DNA of 64,000 nucleotides from Peribacillus sp. FSL P2-0133 (lineage in GTDB: Bacteria > Bacillota > Bacilli > Bacillales > DSM-1321), in NCBI RefSeq assembly GCF_037975445.1, contig NZ_CP150254.1:5516001-5580000 (forward strand). Reading direction: 5' to 3'. The position numbers and the translations under genes were made by a program. The notes beneath the pieces are model-generated. The model worked only from the letters and a program-made list of their open reading frames with translations, was not told the DNA's origin and made no database searches. Position 1 is the stretch's first letter. Every line of letters begins with the position of its first letter. Positions 17,999 to 27,043 of this stretch are shown here, in pieces.

Positions 17999-19537
17999 CT
18001 ACTCCAAAGACTTTATTGCCAGTCCCAAATTATTTGCCACTGTTGTATAAAACTCCACATTTTTCTTATTATATGTCATCTTATTTTTCAGGATTCTTTT
18101 AATATTCACCAATTGATAATCATTGTAGCGAATGAACACCGTAAATAACGACTTTTCCATTTTATCAATTTCATCTAATGAAACAGTGAAATGGCCTCTA
18201 TTACCTTCTATTTGAACTCCGCAATTGATTTCATTGTCAAATCTTGTCCTATCACGTATCAATACAGAATCTATGTTGTCTATATCATCACCATAAATCT
18301 CAAAACTTTGGTGGTAGGCATTATCCATAATATAAGAATCCAGTGCACGGGCAAGCATCGGTATCCTGACAAAGCGATATTCATCTTCCAGAAATGGAAG
18401 TTCATAATAAGGTAAACCATCTTTTATATGATATTTTTTATTGGAATCTCGCTTTAACCATTCAAACAACTTTATGAAATCATCAATACGATCCTCCATG
18501 AATAATTCAAGTGCTAATTTATAAATAGGTACTTTAAATTCATTCTTGAAGTCATATGACAAGTTTTTCGCAGTTTCGACGGCTTCCCCTAATATTTCAA
18601 TAAAATCTTCTTTTTTCTTGGATTTCACAAAGGTTTGACTGTCGAACGTTTTTACAATATCGTACTCATAAATCCGGTTAAGAGCCACCCTTTTCAATTC
18701 AATGGCAATATCCTTGGATTGAATATACTTTATTATGCCAACATCCGCTTTTCTTTTGTCTAACATATTCGTAACACGTGTTAAAGAAGATGAGTTTTCC
18801 GAAGTTCTATTGACATAATAAATAGGTTTTTTAGTAGTTGATACAGCTCTAACTTTAAAGAAAACATCAGTAAAAAACCATTTATCTTCACCGAATTTCA
18901 TATTCGGAAAACCAATTTCATTTTCTTTAACCATATGCAGATTCATCATCCTGGCCGTTGGACCCATATGATAAAAAAAGTGCGGAACATCCATTGGGGT
19001 GATGCTTCTTCTTTCTTTAATGGAAGCAAACTCCCCGATCACACTCTCTGACTCAGATTCGACTTTTACCGTTTTGCCCACTACATAATCATCACCGGTT
19101 TCCTCCAGTATGTTATAGAGGCTTTCCAGTCCATCATGTGCAAGCCAGTCATCCGCGTCTAAAAAAGTTATATATTTGGATGTTCCCAATTCTATTCCAA
19201 TGTTTCTCGGGGTCCCAGGTGACCCATTATTTTCTTGAAGGGTAACGGAACAGATATTTTTATATTTAGCCGTATACTCTTGAATGATTTTATTTGTGCC
19301 ATCAGTCGAACAATCATCAATGATGATATATTCAATCTGATCTATGCCCATGGTTTGATTGATTACTGATTCAATCGTTTTTCTGATGAATTTTTCAGCA
19401 TTATATGCAGCAGTGACTACTGTGACTTTTTTTCCTTTTCCTAAAAATTTATTTCTTAAGCTTACAGGACTATTTTTTAATTGAATATTACCGCTCTTTA
19501 AAAGTTCCCTCGCTTTTTGACGTACCAAGAAATTCAT
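17999..19537 (-). CDS. Family 2 glycosyltransferase, TarS/TarP-like (probable teichoic acid glycosylase)
   Basis: GT-A fold enzyme with a long C-terminal extension. The GT2 domain (residues 40-260) has KVTVVTAAYNAEKFIRKTIE, YIIIDDCSTDGT, GSPGTPRNIGI and the DXD motif in TFLDADDW. The remainder (about 260-512) is not a catalytic fold I recognise, but this architecture (GT2 plus C-terminal trimerisation/binding region) is that of TarS and TarP, which decorate poly(ribitol phosphate) with GlcNAc. ATG at 19537 follows AAAGGAGAG and gives 512 aa. Between two polymerase genes it is best read as the sugar-decorating enzyme of the teichoic acid. Confidence 0.82.
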   Translation of the reverse strand: MNFLVRQKARELLKSGNIQLKNSPVSLRNKFLGKGKKVTVVTAAYNAEKFIRKTIESVINQTMGIDQIEYIIIDDCSTDGTNKIIQEYTAKYKNICSVTLQENNGSPGTPRNIGIELGTSKYITFLDADDWLAHDGLESLYNILEETGDDYVVGKTVKVESESESVIGEFASIKERRSITPMDVPHFFYHMGPTARMMNLHMVKENEIGFPNMKFGEDKWFFTDVFFKVRAVSTTKKPIYYVNRTSENSSSLTRVTNMLDKRKADVGIIKYIQSKDIAIELKRVALNRIYEYDIVKTFDSQTFVKSKKKEDFIEILGEAVETAKNLSYDFKNEFKVPIYKLALELFMEDRIDDFIKLFEWLKRDSNKKYHIKDGLPYYELPFLEDEYRFVRIPMLARALDSYIMDNAYHQSFEIYGDDIDNIDSVLIRDRTRFDNEINCGVQIEGNRGHFTVSLDEIDKMEKSLFTVFIRYNDYQLVNIKRILKNKMTYNKKNVEFYTTVANNLGLAIKSLE

Positions 19538-19638
19538 ACGATTCCTCTCTCCTTTTATGTCTAGAGGTAACATAGACGTTTCGACCAGGCAGCCAAATTC
19601 ACCAGTTACTTAAGCAACAATACCCTTTATTTTAGGAA

Positions 19639-22600
19639 TCAATCATTAAAAAATTTATCCACGATTCTCTGGGTAGCTTTACCATCCTCTATTCCACAAT
19701 ACTTCTCTCTAAATAAACCATATCTTTCTTTATATTGCATGTTTATTTTATCAATATTGGTAATAGTTTCGATAATCTCCTCAGTTGTTTTTAAAAATGG
19801 ACCTGGTGCTTCCTTTTCAAAATCCATATAGAATCCGCGGATGTTATCTCGGTAATCTTCCAAATCATAAGTGTAATACAAAATCGGCCGAGCAGTATTA
19901 GCAAAATCGAACATTACTGAAGAATAATCCGTAATCAATATATCAGAAATCAGGTAAAGTTCCTGAATATCTGAATAATTGGATACATTTATCACGAAAT
20001 CCTCAAATTCGCTTGGGATGATGAGATTATTACTTATAACAACATGCATCCTTAACAACAGGATATATTCATCCCCAAGTTCTTCCTTCATTCTTTCCAA
20101 ATCAAATTTCAGCTCGAAAACAAATTTATTATTTTTCGAAGTTTGATTATCCCGGAATGTAGGAGCATATAAGATGACTTTTTTTCCTTTTGGTATCTTC
20201 AGTTTTTCCATCACTGACTTGGAAATTATTGAAGAATCCTCCCTGTAAAACAAATCATTTCTTGGATATCCCGTTTCTAAAATTTCCCCTTCATACTTGA
20301 AAGCGCTTCTGAAGGCCTTGGATGCGTATGGACTTGGTGATATTAAATAATCCCAAGTTCTCGTTGCACCATGCACTCGATCTAAGTACCCATCGTCTCT
20401 TCCTTGAATATTATCTATATCAAATAGCATTTTTTTCAATGGGGTACCATGCCAAGTCTGAATATAAGTCGTTTCCTTCCTTTTGCTTAAATAGGTAGGG
20501 AAGTTTTGATTATTTATCCAATAACCTGCTTTGGCTAAATAATAATAGTATTCCGGACTTAAGCGTTTTATCAGCTTCGTATTCTTTCCTTTTATCGGTA
20601 AATTACCATTATACACCCAAACTTTTTTATATTTATTATCCCTTTTGACCAGTTCTTCATAAATATACTTGGGGCTATCGGCGAATTGCTTCCCTATCCC
20701 ACTCTCAAAAAGAATAAGGTTCCGGTCAACCGGGATAACCCTGGACATGATTTTATAAACTTTTTTCATGACAGGGAAATATTTATCACTTTTCCTAAAC
20801 CGATTCAAAATGAGTTTGGATATCGGATGGTTATATAATTTAGTTAGTGAATTTTGATCTTTTTCTGCATTTTGAATCACTTCGAATATCCTTGAATTAG
20901 AATGGACATCGCGATATTTAATAAAACGGTTGGCCTTGTCCATATACTTCCTCTTCATGACAAAATCAGTATTGGCATATTCGGCTAATACACCTAACAA
21001 TTCATCCAATTCATCAACGATTTCACCTGGAAGATCGTTATCCAAATCCAAATGTGACGGTCTTTTTCCTATGAAACGGTCTCTATCAAATTGATAGTAA
21101 ATTACCGGTTTATGCAGGAAACTAAAGTCAAAAGCTACACTTGAATAGTCCGTAATCATTATCGCACTTTCCTTGATTAACCTTTGGACATCCACTTCAC
21201 CCTGGCTAATTACCCTAACTGGGGCATCCTTAAAATAAGACGTGAATTTCTGCATATTAGGGTGAAGGCAAAAAATGATTTCAAACCCATTGATTTTAGA
21301 TAAATCATGTAATACCGGGTGATTCACTAATTTCTGATACCTTTCAAAATACTCGCTTTCCAAAAATATTTCATCGGAAGTAATCCAATCTCTCCATGTT
21401 GGAATGATCAATAATTGCCTCTTTGTTGAAACATCATCCTTAAACAGCGAGTCGAACCTCGAAAGTCCCGTCGCGAATACTTCTTTTTCGTTGTAACCAA
21501 AATCAGTTACAATCATATCCTTTTCGAAGTCTGAACTTACTAGAAAAACATCCGTACTAAAACCGGAAACTGCATTTTTCCCGTAGTTTGCCACCATATT
21601 CTTCGTGCCCATAACACCATGTTGAAGGAAAACCTTAACCCCCTTAACACGATTTTTAAATTCAGATGTCCTTAAAGGATATAAATAATCCGGGTGATGT
21701 GATGAAATGATACGTGTCGATTCCATCGTCTTTTTAATATGATCCTTTGACTTGAAATAAAGTACATTTCCAAAGGGCTCGACGTTCTTGGCTTCCACGG
21801 AATTTTCTTCTATTACATAATACACTTCTTTTTCTGGATGATTTTCCCTCATATATTTAAAAAAGTGATATCCAGTATCCTGGGCTTTATACGTTCTTTC
21901 TCCAACTAGCCAGACATCCTTTTTCTTTTTAAATAAAGTCAGGAATCTCCTCCACCCCATCATCCTTTTTAAATACCGATAACTATCTGTAGAGAAGTTA
22001 AACACTTCCAAAGACAAATTGGATGCTTTAAAGGTATAGTAAGGATTGACGATAGCAACTCCAGCATTCGAGCTGACATCAGTCTTTTTAGTAAATAATT
22101 TAGTTCTGGTGGTTGGTCTTCCGACGCGTACCATTTTCGGCTCTTCCTGATCATGTAAATGTAGTTTCATGTAAATGTCATATACATCATCTTCCAAATC
22201 CGCACTGACTAATCGTTCTAGATCCAATATCAAATCATATAGATAACGATTCAGTCCATATTTCTTAATATTCATTTCCTCATTATGAATAAAAGATATA
22301 TCTGCCTGATATTCTTTGCCACTTTGCCTTCCTCTTACAAGTCCCTCACCTTTTATGATTCTTGAATGCTTGGTGAAAATTTGACCATTAATTTGCATGG
22401 TTTTCGACTTGTTTTGGATTTTTTCAATTTGAGACTTAATCGAAATTTTAGGGGCCATATTGAAGTAAAGAGATAAATTCCCTTTATTCGTTATAGAAAA
22501 TATACTTTGTTTATTTTCATAGGTGTAAATACTCAAATTGTTCACGTACGTTTCCTGAAAACGCCCGAGGCGAATTGGATATTCGATATGAACCTGTTCG

Positions 22601-22968
22601 TTCACATCTACATATTCAGCTTTATGTTCAATACTAAGTATCGTTTTTTTGCTCAGCTTTTCAACCGGAACGGTAACCTTTATATAACAGTCATATACAG
22701 TCGGTTCATCATCTTCCAATTTCCGCATTAAATCTTTCATATCTACTTTAAACTCAAATTTAGATGAGCTCACTGATTCAGCAATTTTTATTTTTTGATC
22801 TTCGTTTTCCCTAGAATATAGCCATAGTTCTTTTGCGCAATAATGTTCTATTGAAAATTCCCCTTTTATCAACAGCGTATCTTCCTCTTGCGCAATGGTC
22901 AGAACTTGTTTTAGCTTAATTTTAGGAGCTTTTTTTGCTTTCCCTTTTCCAAGAAGCTTTTTAATCAT
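19639..22968 (-). CDS. Two-domain CDP-glycerol glycerophosphotransferase (TagF-like fusion)
   Basis: 1109-aa protein with two complete PF04464 domains. Residues 1 to about 340 are beta-rich and resemble the non-catalytic N-terminal part of large TagF proteins. Domain A (about 350-710) has FLQHGVMGTKN, IIPTWRDWI and ITDYSSVAFDFSFLHKPVIY. Domain B (about 745-1109) has DRNLILFESGIGKQF, IQTWHGTPLKKM, ILYAPTFRDN and ITDYSSVMFDFANTARPILY. Both keep the loop histidine and the DYSS substrate loop, so both may be active. B. subtilis TagF has a single catalytic domain. The ATG at 22968 follows AGGTGG. It may combine polymerase and primer functions or make an alternating polymer. Confidence 0.87.
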   Translation of the reverse strand: MIKKLLGKGKAKKAPKIKLKQVLTIAQEEDTLLIKGEFSIEHYCAKELWLYSRENEDQKIKIAESVSSSKFEFKVDMKDLMRKLEDDEPTVYDCYIKVTVPVEKLSKKTILSIEHKAEYVDVNEQVHIEYPIRLGRFQETYVNNLSIYTYENKQSIFSITNKGNLSLYFNMAPKISIKSQIEKIQNKSKTMQINGQIFTKHSRIIKGEGLVRGRQSGKEYQADISFIHNEEMNIKKYGLNRYLYDLILDLERLVSADLEDDVYDIYMKLHLHDQEEPKMVRVGRPTTRTKLFTKKTDVSSNAGVAIVNPYYTFKASNLSLEVFNFSTDSYRYLKRMMGWRRFLTLFKKKKDVWLVGERTYKAQDTGYHFFKYMRENHPEKEVYYVIEENSVEAKNVEPFGNVLYFKSKDHIKKTMESTRIISSHHPDYLYPLRTSEFKNRVKGVKVFLQHGVMGTKNMVANYGKNAVSGFSTDVFLVSSDFEKDMIVTDFGYNEKEVFATGLSRFDSLFKDDVSTKRQLLIIPTWRDWITSDEIFLESEYFERYQKLVNHPVLHDLSKINGFEIIFCLHPNMQKFTSYFKDAPVRVISQGEVDVQRLIKESAIMITDYSSVAFDFSFLHKPVIYYQFDRDRFIGKRPSHLDLDNDLPGEIVDELDELLGVLAEYANTDFVMKRKYMDKANRFIKYRDVHSNSRIFEVIQNAEKDQNSLTKLYNHPISKLILNRFRKSDKYFPVMKKVYKIMSRVIPVDRNLILFESGIGKQFADSPKYIYEELVKRDNKYKKVWVYNGNLPIKGKNTKLIKRLSPEYYYYLAKAGYWINNQNFPTYLSKRKETTYIQTWHGTPLKKMLFDIDNIQGRDDGYLDRVHGATRTWDYLISPSPYASKAFRSAFKYEGEILETGYPRNDLFYREDSSIISKSVMEKLKIPKGKKVILYAPTFRDNQTSKNNKFVFELKFDLERMKEELGDEYILLLRMHVVISNNLIIPSEFEDFVINVSNYSDIQELYLISDILITDYSSVMFDFANTARPILYYTYDLEDYRDNIRGFYMDFEKEAPGPFLKTTEEIIETITNIDKINMQYKERYGLFREKYCGIEDGKATQRIVDKFFND

Positions 22969-23266
22969 TTTAGACCACCTATAACAAATTATTATTTAAA
23001 TAAAAATGAATCATTTATTGTACTTTAAAATCATAAACTTTTTTCGGTTTTTCCTCAATATCATTAAACAGACAGGTAAACCGACCATAAATTACCTCTA
23101 ATTCCTCCAATAAACAAAAAAGACAATATTGGTTAGTTCAATATTGAAAACGAACATACTAAAACTAAAAACATTTCGTAAATATGTACGTCCTTCCATG
23201 TTGCCAGAATGGAAAGGGAATAGCAAAAACATGTTTCTTAATTGCAAAGAAGTCTCTTGACATCAA

Positions 23267-23280
23267 AGTGAACGCTTTCA
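23267..23280 (-). promoter_or_regulatory. Possible cre (CcpA) site
   Basis: On the minus strand it reads TGAAAGCGTTCACT, which fits the relaxed cre consensus WTGNAANCGNWNNCW (a T precedes it) with one deviation from the stricter form. It lies about 300 bp upstream of the tagF-like start and about 580 bp upstream of tagD. Chance occurrence is possible. Confidence 0.3.
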
Positions 23281-23644
23281 AAACAGGCCGACTGTTTATA
23301 CTTGCACTTCATAATCGGGCTATTAAATGTGAAGCGATAGATTGTGGCCTATACATGACCCATCTATTAACAGGGATTTATGATGCTCCTCTAGTTGTTC
23401 TCTCCTAAACGTGGTAAAATTGTGAATGGCTTATTCTGATTGCAGCAAGAATAATGAAATTTTTCTTATCATATCGTTATCTTTCATCAGCTTACTTAAA
23501 GTAATTTGATGAACTTATTTTTAAATGCCTTTCATTATAAATCATGCATTTCTATAGATACTTTATTATGCCCTGCTGAGTAAGACAAATTAGTCAACAT
23601 TTTATTTTAGCTTAAAAAATAATATTAACAATAATCCTCAATGT

Positions 23645-23687
23645 AAAAAATTGTGGTTTATTTGTAAAAAAATTGTGGTTTATTTGT
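23645..23687. repeat. Exact 21-bp tandem duplication
   Basis: The unit AAAAAATTGTGGTTTATTTGT occurs twice (23645-23665 and 23667-23687), immediately upstream of the TATAAT box of tagD. It may be a duplicated binding site or a simple slippage event. Confidence 0.85.
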
Positions 23688-23740
23688 AAAGCTATTAAGT
23701 TATAATTAGTTAGAGAATGTCATTGCCAAAAAAATATAGG

Positions 23741-23782
23741 AATAAAACAAGCAGAATTGAAATGCTGGCTGCCTGTTTTATT
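23741..23782 (+). promoter_or_regulatory. Terminator-like hairpin in the tagD leader
   Basis: Arms AATAAAACAAGCAG (23741-23754) and CTGCCTGTTTTATT (23769-23782) pair over 14 positions with one mismatch. It lies after the TATAAT box (23701) and about 80 bp before the tagD start, so it would be inside the 5' untranslated region. It could act as an attenuator or be the remains of a terminator. Confidence 0.45.
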
Positions 23783-23863
23783 GTTCCATTTCATATTCTA
23801 ATAGACCAAATATATATTAATTTGATTGAATAACAGTTTAAGAGTCTTAAAGGAGGAATAAAA

Positions 23864-24262
23864 ATGAAGAAAGTAATCACTTACGGAACCTTTGATTTGC
23901 TTCATTGGGGCCATATCAATCTATTAAAACGCGCTAAAGATTTAGGAGATTATCTGATCGTTGCCATTTCAACGGATGAATTCAATGCTTTAAAAGATAA
24001 AAAAGCTTATCATAGCTTTGAAAACAGAAAAATGATCCTTGAATCAATCCGTTATGTGGATGAAGTTATACCGGAAGACAATTGGGAACAAAAGAGGGAA
24101 GACATCGTTCGTGAGGGTGTAGATATTTTTGTAATGGGTGATGACTGGAAAGGCCAATTCGATGAATTATCCGAAGTTTGTGAAGTGGTCTACCTTCCAA
24201 GAACAATCGGCATTTCGACTTCCCAAATTAAAGATGACCTTTTACAAGTTACTAATGGCTAA
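23864..24262 (+). CDS. tagD: TagD, glycerol-3-phosphate cytidylyltransferase
   Basis: Makes CDP-glycerol from CTP and glycerol-3-phosphate, the precursor used by TagB and TagF. 132 aa, the normal length. Signature motifs of the nucleotidyltransferase family are present: GTFDLLHWGHI (HxGH) and RTIGISTSQIK. ATG at 23864 follows AAAGGAGGAAT. Its last bases overlap the start of tagB, so the two are translationally coupled. Confidence 0.97.
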   Translation: MKKVITYGTFDLLHWGHINLLKRAKDLGDYLIVAISTDEFNALKDKKAYHSFENRKMILESIRYVDEVIPEDNWEQKREDIVREGVDIFVMGDDWKGQFDELSEVCEVVYLPRTIGISTSQIKDDLLQVTNG

Positions 24263-25418
24263 AGAATTCGCGATAGGGATTTATCTTTTTTGTTTCAAAA
24301 TTTTATTCTCTATCTTTAAGCTTTCCCCTTTATATGACAAAACGACCTTTGTCACATCATTCGGGGACAATTGCCAATATATCGCAGATGAAATGGACAA
24401 GCAGGACATTTCCGTTCAAAAAGTTTTTTTAATGAAATCGAGCAGTTCTATACAAGTTAAGGACGATGGGGAAACCATCGTCCTTCCGTTTGAATCAAAA
24501 AATATCATTGCCATGATCCGATCGATTTATCATCTGGCTACATCAAAATGGATTATCATCGATAATTATTTTGGCTTTCTTTCAGCTATTGCATTCAAAA
24601 AGCAAGTGACATGTGTTCAAGTGTGGCATGCGGCAGGGGCCGTGAAGCAATTCGGGGCAAAAGACCCGTCCATTCAAAACCGTTCAGCCGGTGCAAGGAA
24701 AAGATTTTTGGAAGTATATAAAAAATTTGACTATGTTACGGCAGGTTCAGAGATAATGGCCGGTATTTATCAGGAAAGTTTTCAACTACCGGCATCCCAT
24801 ATCCTAAGGACCGGAATACCTCGGACCGATTTCTTTTTTAATGATGAATCAAAAAGAATTGCCCGTAATGCTTTGCTGGCCAAGTATCCAGAACTTGAGC
24901 ATAAGAAAATCATGTTATATGCCCCTACATTTCGTAATGACGGCTTGAACAACGGAGAGATTGCACTTGATTTGGAATTGCTCTACAAGGAACTTCAGGG
25001 CGAAAATTATGCGTTATTACTAAAACTGCATCCAGCTGTAAAAGCAGAGCATGATTTACAAGATAAATTCCCGGGATTCATTTACCCTGTAAATAGTGAA
25101 TTTCACGTTAATCAACTGCTGATCAGTACGGATCTTTTAATTACCGATTACTCATCGATACCGTTTGAATTCTCTTTTTTGGGAAGACCCATGATATTCT
25201 TTGCATATGACTTAGAAAAGTATGTGCAGGAACGGGGATTCTGGGAGGATTACTCTTCTTCCATGCCCGGACCCGTGGTATCTACCACGGAAGAGATCTT
25301 AAGGGAAATACGTACCGCCGATCATTCATTAATGAAGATCGCTTCCTTTAACCAAAAATGGAATGAATACTCCACGGGAAATTCAAGCAGGGATTTAGTT
25401 GATTTCCTTTTTAAATAA
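24255..25418 (+). CDS. tagB: TagB, teichoic acid primase (CDP-glycerol glycerophosphotransferase)
   Basis: Adds the first glycerol phosphate to the ManNAc-GlcNAc linkage unit. 387 aa if the ATG at 24255 is used; it overlaps the tagD stop by eight bases (ATGGCTAA), the usual signature of coupling. An upstream in-frame start at 24138 lies deep inside tagD and is unlikely. Motifs fit TagB better than TagF: VQVWHAAGAVKQFG in place of WHGTPLKK, then ILRTGIPRTDFF, IMLYAPTFRNDG and ITDYSSIPFEFSFLGRPMIF. A hydrophobic N-terminal stretch may associate with the membrane. Confidence 0.93.
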   Translation: MAKEFAIGIYLFCFKILFSIFKLSPLYDKTTFVTSFGDNCQYIADEMDKQDISVQKVFLMKSSSSIQVKDDGETIVLPFESKNIIAMIRSIYHLATSKWIIIDNYFGFLSAIAFKKQVTCVQVWHAAGAVKQFGAKDPSIQNRSAGARKRFLEVYKKFDYVTAGSEIMAGIYQESFQLPASHILRTGIPRTDFFFNDESKRIARNALLAKYPELEHKKIMLYAPTFRNDGLNNGEIALDLELLYKELQGENYALLLKLHPAVKAEHDLQDKFPGFIYPVNSEFHVNQLLISTDLLITDYSSIPFEFSFLGRPMIFFAYDLEKYVQERGFWEDYSSSMPGPVVSTTEEILREIRTADHSLMKIASFNQKWNEYSTGNSSRDLVDFLFK

Positions 25419-25460
25419 AACCGCCCACTTCGTAAAACGAAGTGGGTTTTCATTTTTTTC
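25417..25460 (+). terminator. Terminator after tagDB
   Basis: Stem CCCACTTCGT / ACGAAGTGGG followed by TTTTCATTTTTTT, immediately after the tagB stop codon. Confidence 0.9.
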
Positions 25461-25710
25461 AATAACCCCTCGATGTAGGCACACCCTAAAAACAGGGGGA
25501 TTTTTACAGCAAATGACAATCGAAAACAGGAAGCTCCACAATGTGAAAAAAGACTCACAATATAGAAAATATTGTAGATTACAATACTCAAACCCCACCA
25601 ATATAAACCAGTAAAATACTACTATTTCCCCCTTGTAACAAAAATGTAATATGGTTATTCCCATTTAATTTGTTAGAATAGGGAAAAAGACATATTAGAG
25701 GTGGAAAACC

Positions 25711-26754
25711 GTGAAAAAAAGTGTTGTCGCATTTTCGACATTAGCCATTTTATCTTCGACTTTTGTTTCTCCTGCCCTTGCCGGTACATATACAGTCAAA
25801 AGCGGTGATAACTTAAGTAAAATCGCCCAGAAGCATAATACGACGGTAAAAGACTTAAAACAGCTTAATAACTTAAAATCAGACTTTTTGAGAATCAATC
25901 AGAAATTAATTACACCCAACTCCACAACAACATCAAATGCTTCTTCTGTTTCCGTGAAGAAAACAAAGAAAACCACATATACCATTGTTCCAGGTGATAC
26001 CTTAACCAGGATAGCAAACAAGCATAACCTTACACTTGCTGAATTGATGAAAATGAATAACTTAAAATCCGATAGAATTTATGCAGGCGCCAAACTTATC
26101 GTATCCAAATCAACCACCACTACTACCATTGATTTACCCGGCAGCAGCTCCAAACCATCCAATGTAACTCAGACCCCAGCCAATTCGTCTACATACATAG
26201 TGGTAAAAGGTGACACTCTTTCCAAGATTTCCAGAAAAACCAACTTGACCGTAGCCCAGCTTAAATCAATCAACTCGTTAAAGTCCGATTTAATTAGAGT
26301 GGGTCAAAAACTAAAATTAAGTAAATCGGCAAGCACTGCCCCTGCAGATAATAACGATGTTGGAAAAGTGGAAGCCCCAAGTTCGGGGAACAAAGTGGCC
26401 AAGCTCGTTTCCGAAGCAAAGAAATTAATTGGTACACCCTATTCGTGGGCGGGTGCCTCCCCATCAGGCTTTGATTGCAGCGGATTTATTTACTATACGT
26501 TCAAGAAGGCTGGGTATGAAGTTCCCAGGCTTTCATCTTCCACATATTATGATATGGGTAAAAAAGTTACTTCACCGAAAAGCGGCGATCTTATCTTCTT
26601 TGCAACTGGTTCCAATAAATCAGTGATAAGCCATATGGGAATCTACTTGGGCGGCGGGGAATTCATTCATGCCTCATCAAGTAAGGGAGTAACTATCAGT
26701 GCTACTTCAAACTCTTATTTTAAAAGTAAAATCATCGGTTATAGAAGTTTATAA
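25711..26754 (+). CDS. LysM-NlpC/P60 peptidoglycan D,L-endopeptidase
   Basis: Secreted cell-wall hydrolase of the LytE/LytF/CwlS type, cutting the D-Glu-meso-DAP bond of stem peptides. 347 aa from a GTG start behind AGAGGTGG. A signal peptide (VAFSTLAILSSTFVSPALA) is followed by three LysM domains (about 27-70, 90-134, 163-206), each containing a GDTLxxIA/S-type motif. Ser/Thr-rich linkers separate them. The C-terminal NlpC/P60 domain has catalytic Cys in GFDCSGFIYY, His in SHMGIYLGGG and a third polar residue region at EFIHASSSKG. It forms its own unit between two terminators. Confidence 0.94.
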   Translation: MKKSVVAFSTLAILSSTFVSPALAGTYTVKSGDNLSKIAQKHNTTVKDLKQLNNLKSDFLRINQKLITPNSTTTSNASSVSVKKTKKTTYTIVPGDTLTRIANKHNLTLAELMKMNNLKSDRIYAGAKLIVSKSTTTTTIDLPGSSSKPSNVTQTPANSSTYIVVKGDTLSKISRKTNLTVAQLKSINSLKSDLIRVGQKLKLSKSASTAPADNNDVGKVEAPSSGNKVAKLVSEAKKLIGTPYSWAGASPSGFDCSGFIYYTFKKAGYEVPRLSSSTYYDMGKKVTSPKSGDLIFFATGSNKSVISHMGIYLGGGEFIHASSSKGVTISATSNSYFKSKIIGYRSL

Positions 26755-26761
26755 GATTTTC

Positions 26762-26791
26762 TTGCCAGACTTTCCTCTTAAAGTCTGGCAA
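26762..26791 (+). terminator. Terminator after the LysM hydrolase
   Basis: Stem TTGCCAGACTTT / AAAGTCTGGCAA right behind the stop codon, followed by a weak T-rich tail. Confidence 0.75.
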
Positions 26792-26862
26792 TTTCATGTA
26801 AAAGAATCATAGTTTCTTTATCTCTGGGTTATACAATTTACGAAACATTCGAATGATTTGCC

Positions 26863-26903
26863 AACGAAGGAATTCGGTTTCTCTAGAATCCTTCGTTTTT
26901 TTG
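26863..26903 (+). terminator. Second terminator-like hairpin before tagU
   Basis: Stem AACGAAGGA-TTC / GAATCCTTCGTT with one bulged base and a run of T. It backs up the terminator at 26762. No gene lies between the two. Confidence 0.65.
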
Positions 26904-27043
26904 GATAAAAAAAGGAAAATATGCACTCTAACTACAAAAAGAAACTATTCTATTTTTGACAAAAAAAAGGTATAGTTAAAAATACCGACTAGGTACTTTT
27001 TCACACCTTCCATTTTGTGGGATGGTTAAGGGAGGAATATTAA

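Larger units (their letters stand above)
22969..23863. promoter_or_regulatory. Long regulatory gap between divergent tagF-like and tagD
   Basis: About 895 bp without a convincing gene. It contains a cre-like site (23267-23280), an exact 21-bp direct repeat with a period of 22 (23645-23687), a TATAAT box at 23701-23706 placed for tagD, and a hairpin in the presumed tagD leader (23741-23782). A 74-residue open frame at 23184-23408 has no ribosome site and no recognisable content. Confidence 0.5.

Noticed and set aside
23184-23408. 74-aa plus-strand frame in the tagF-tagD gap
   Set aside because: No ribosome site, no recognisable content, and no terminator or neighbour supporting it.
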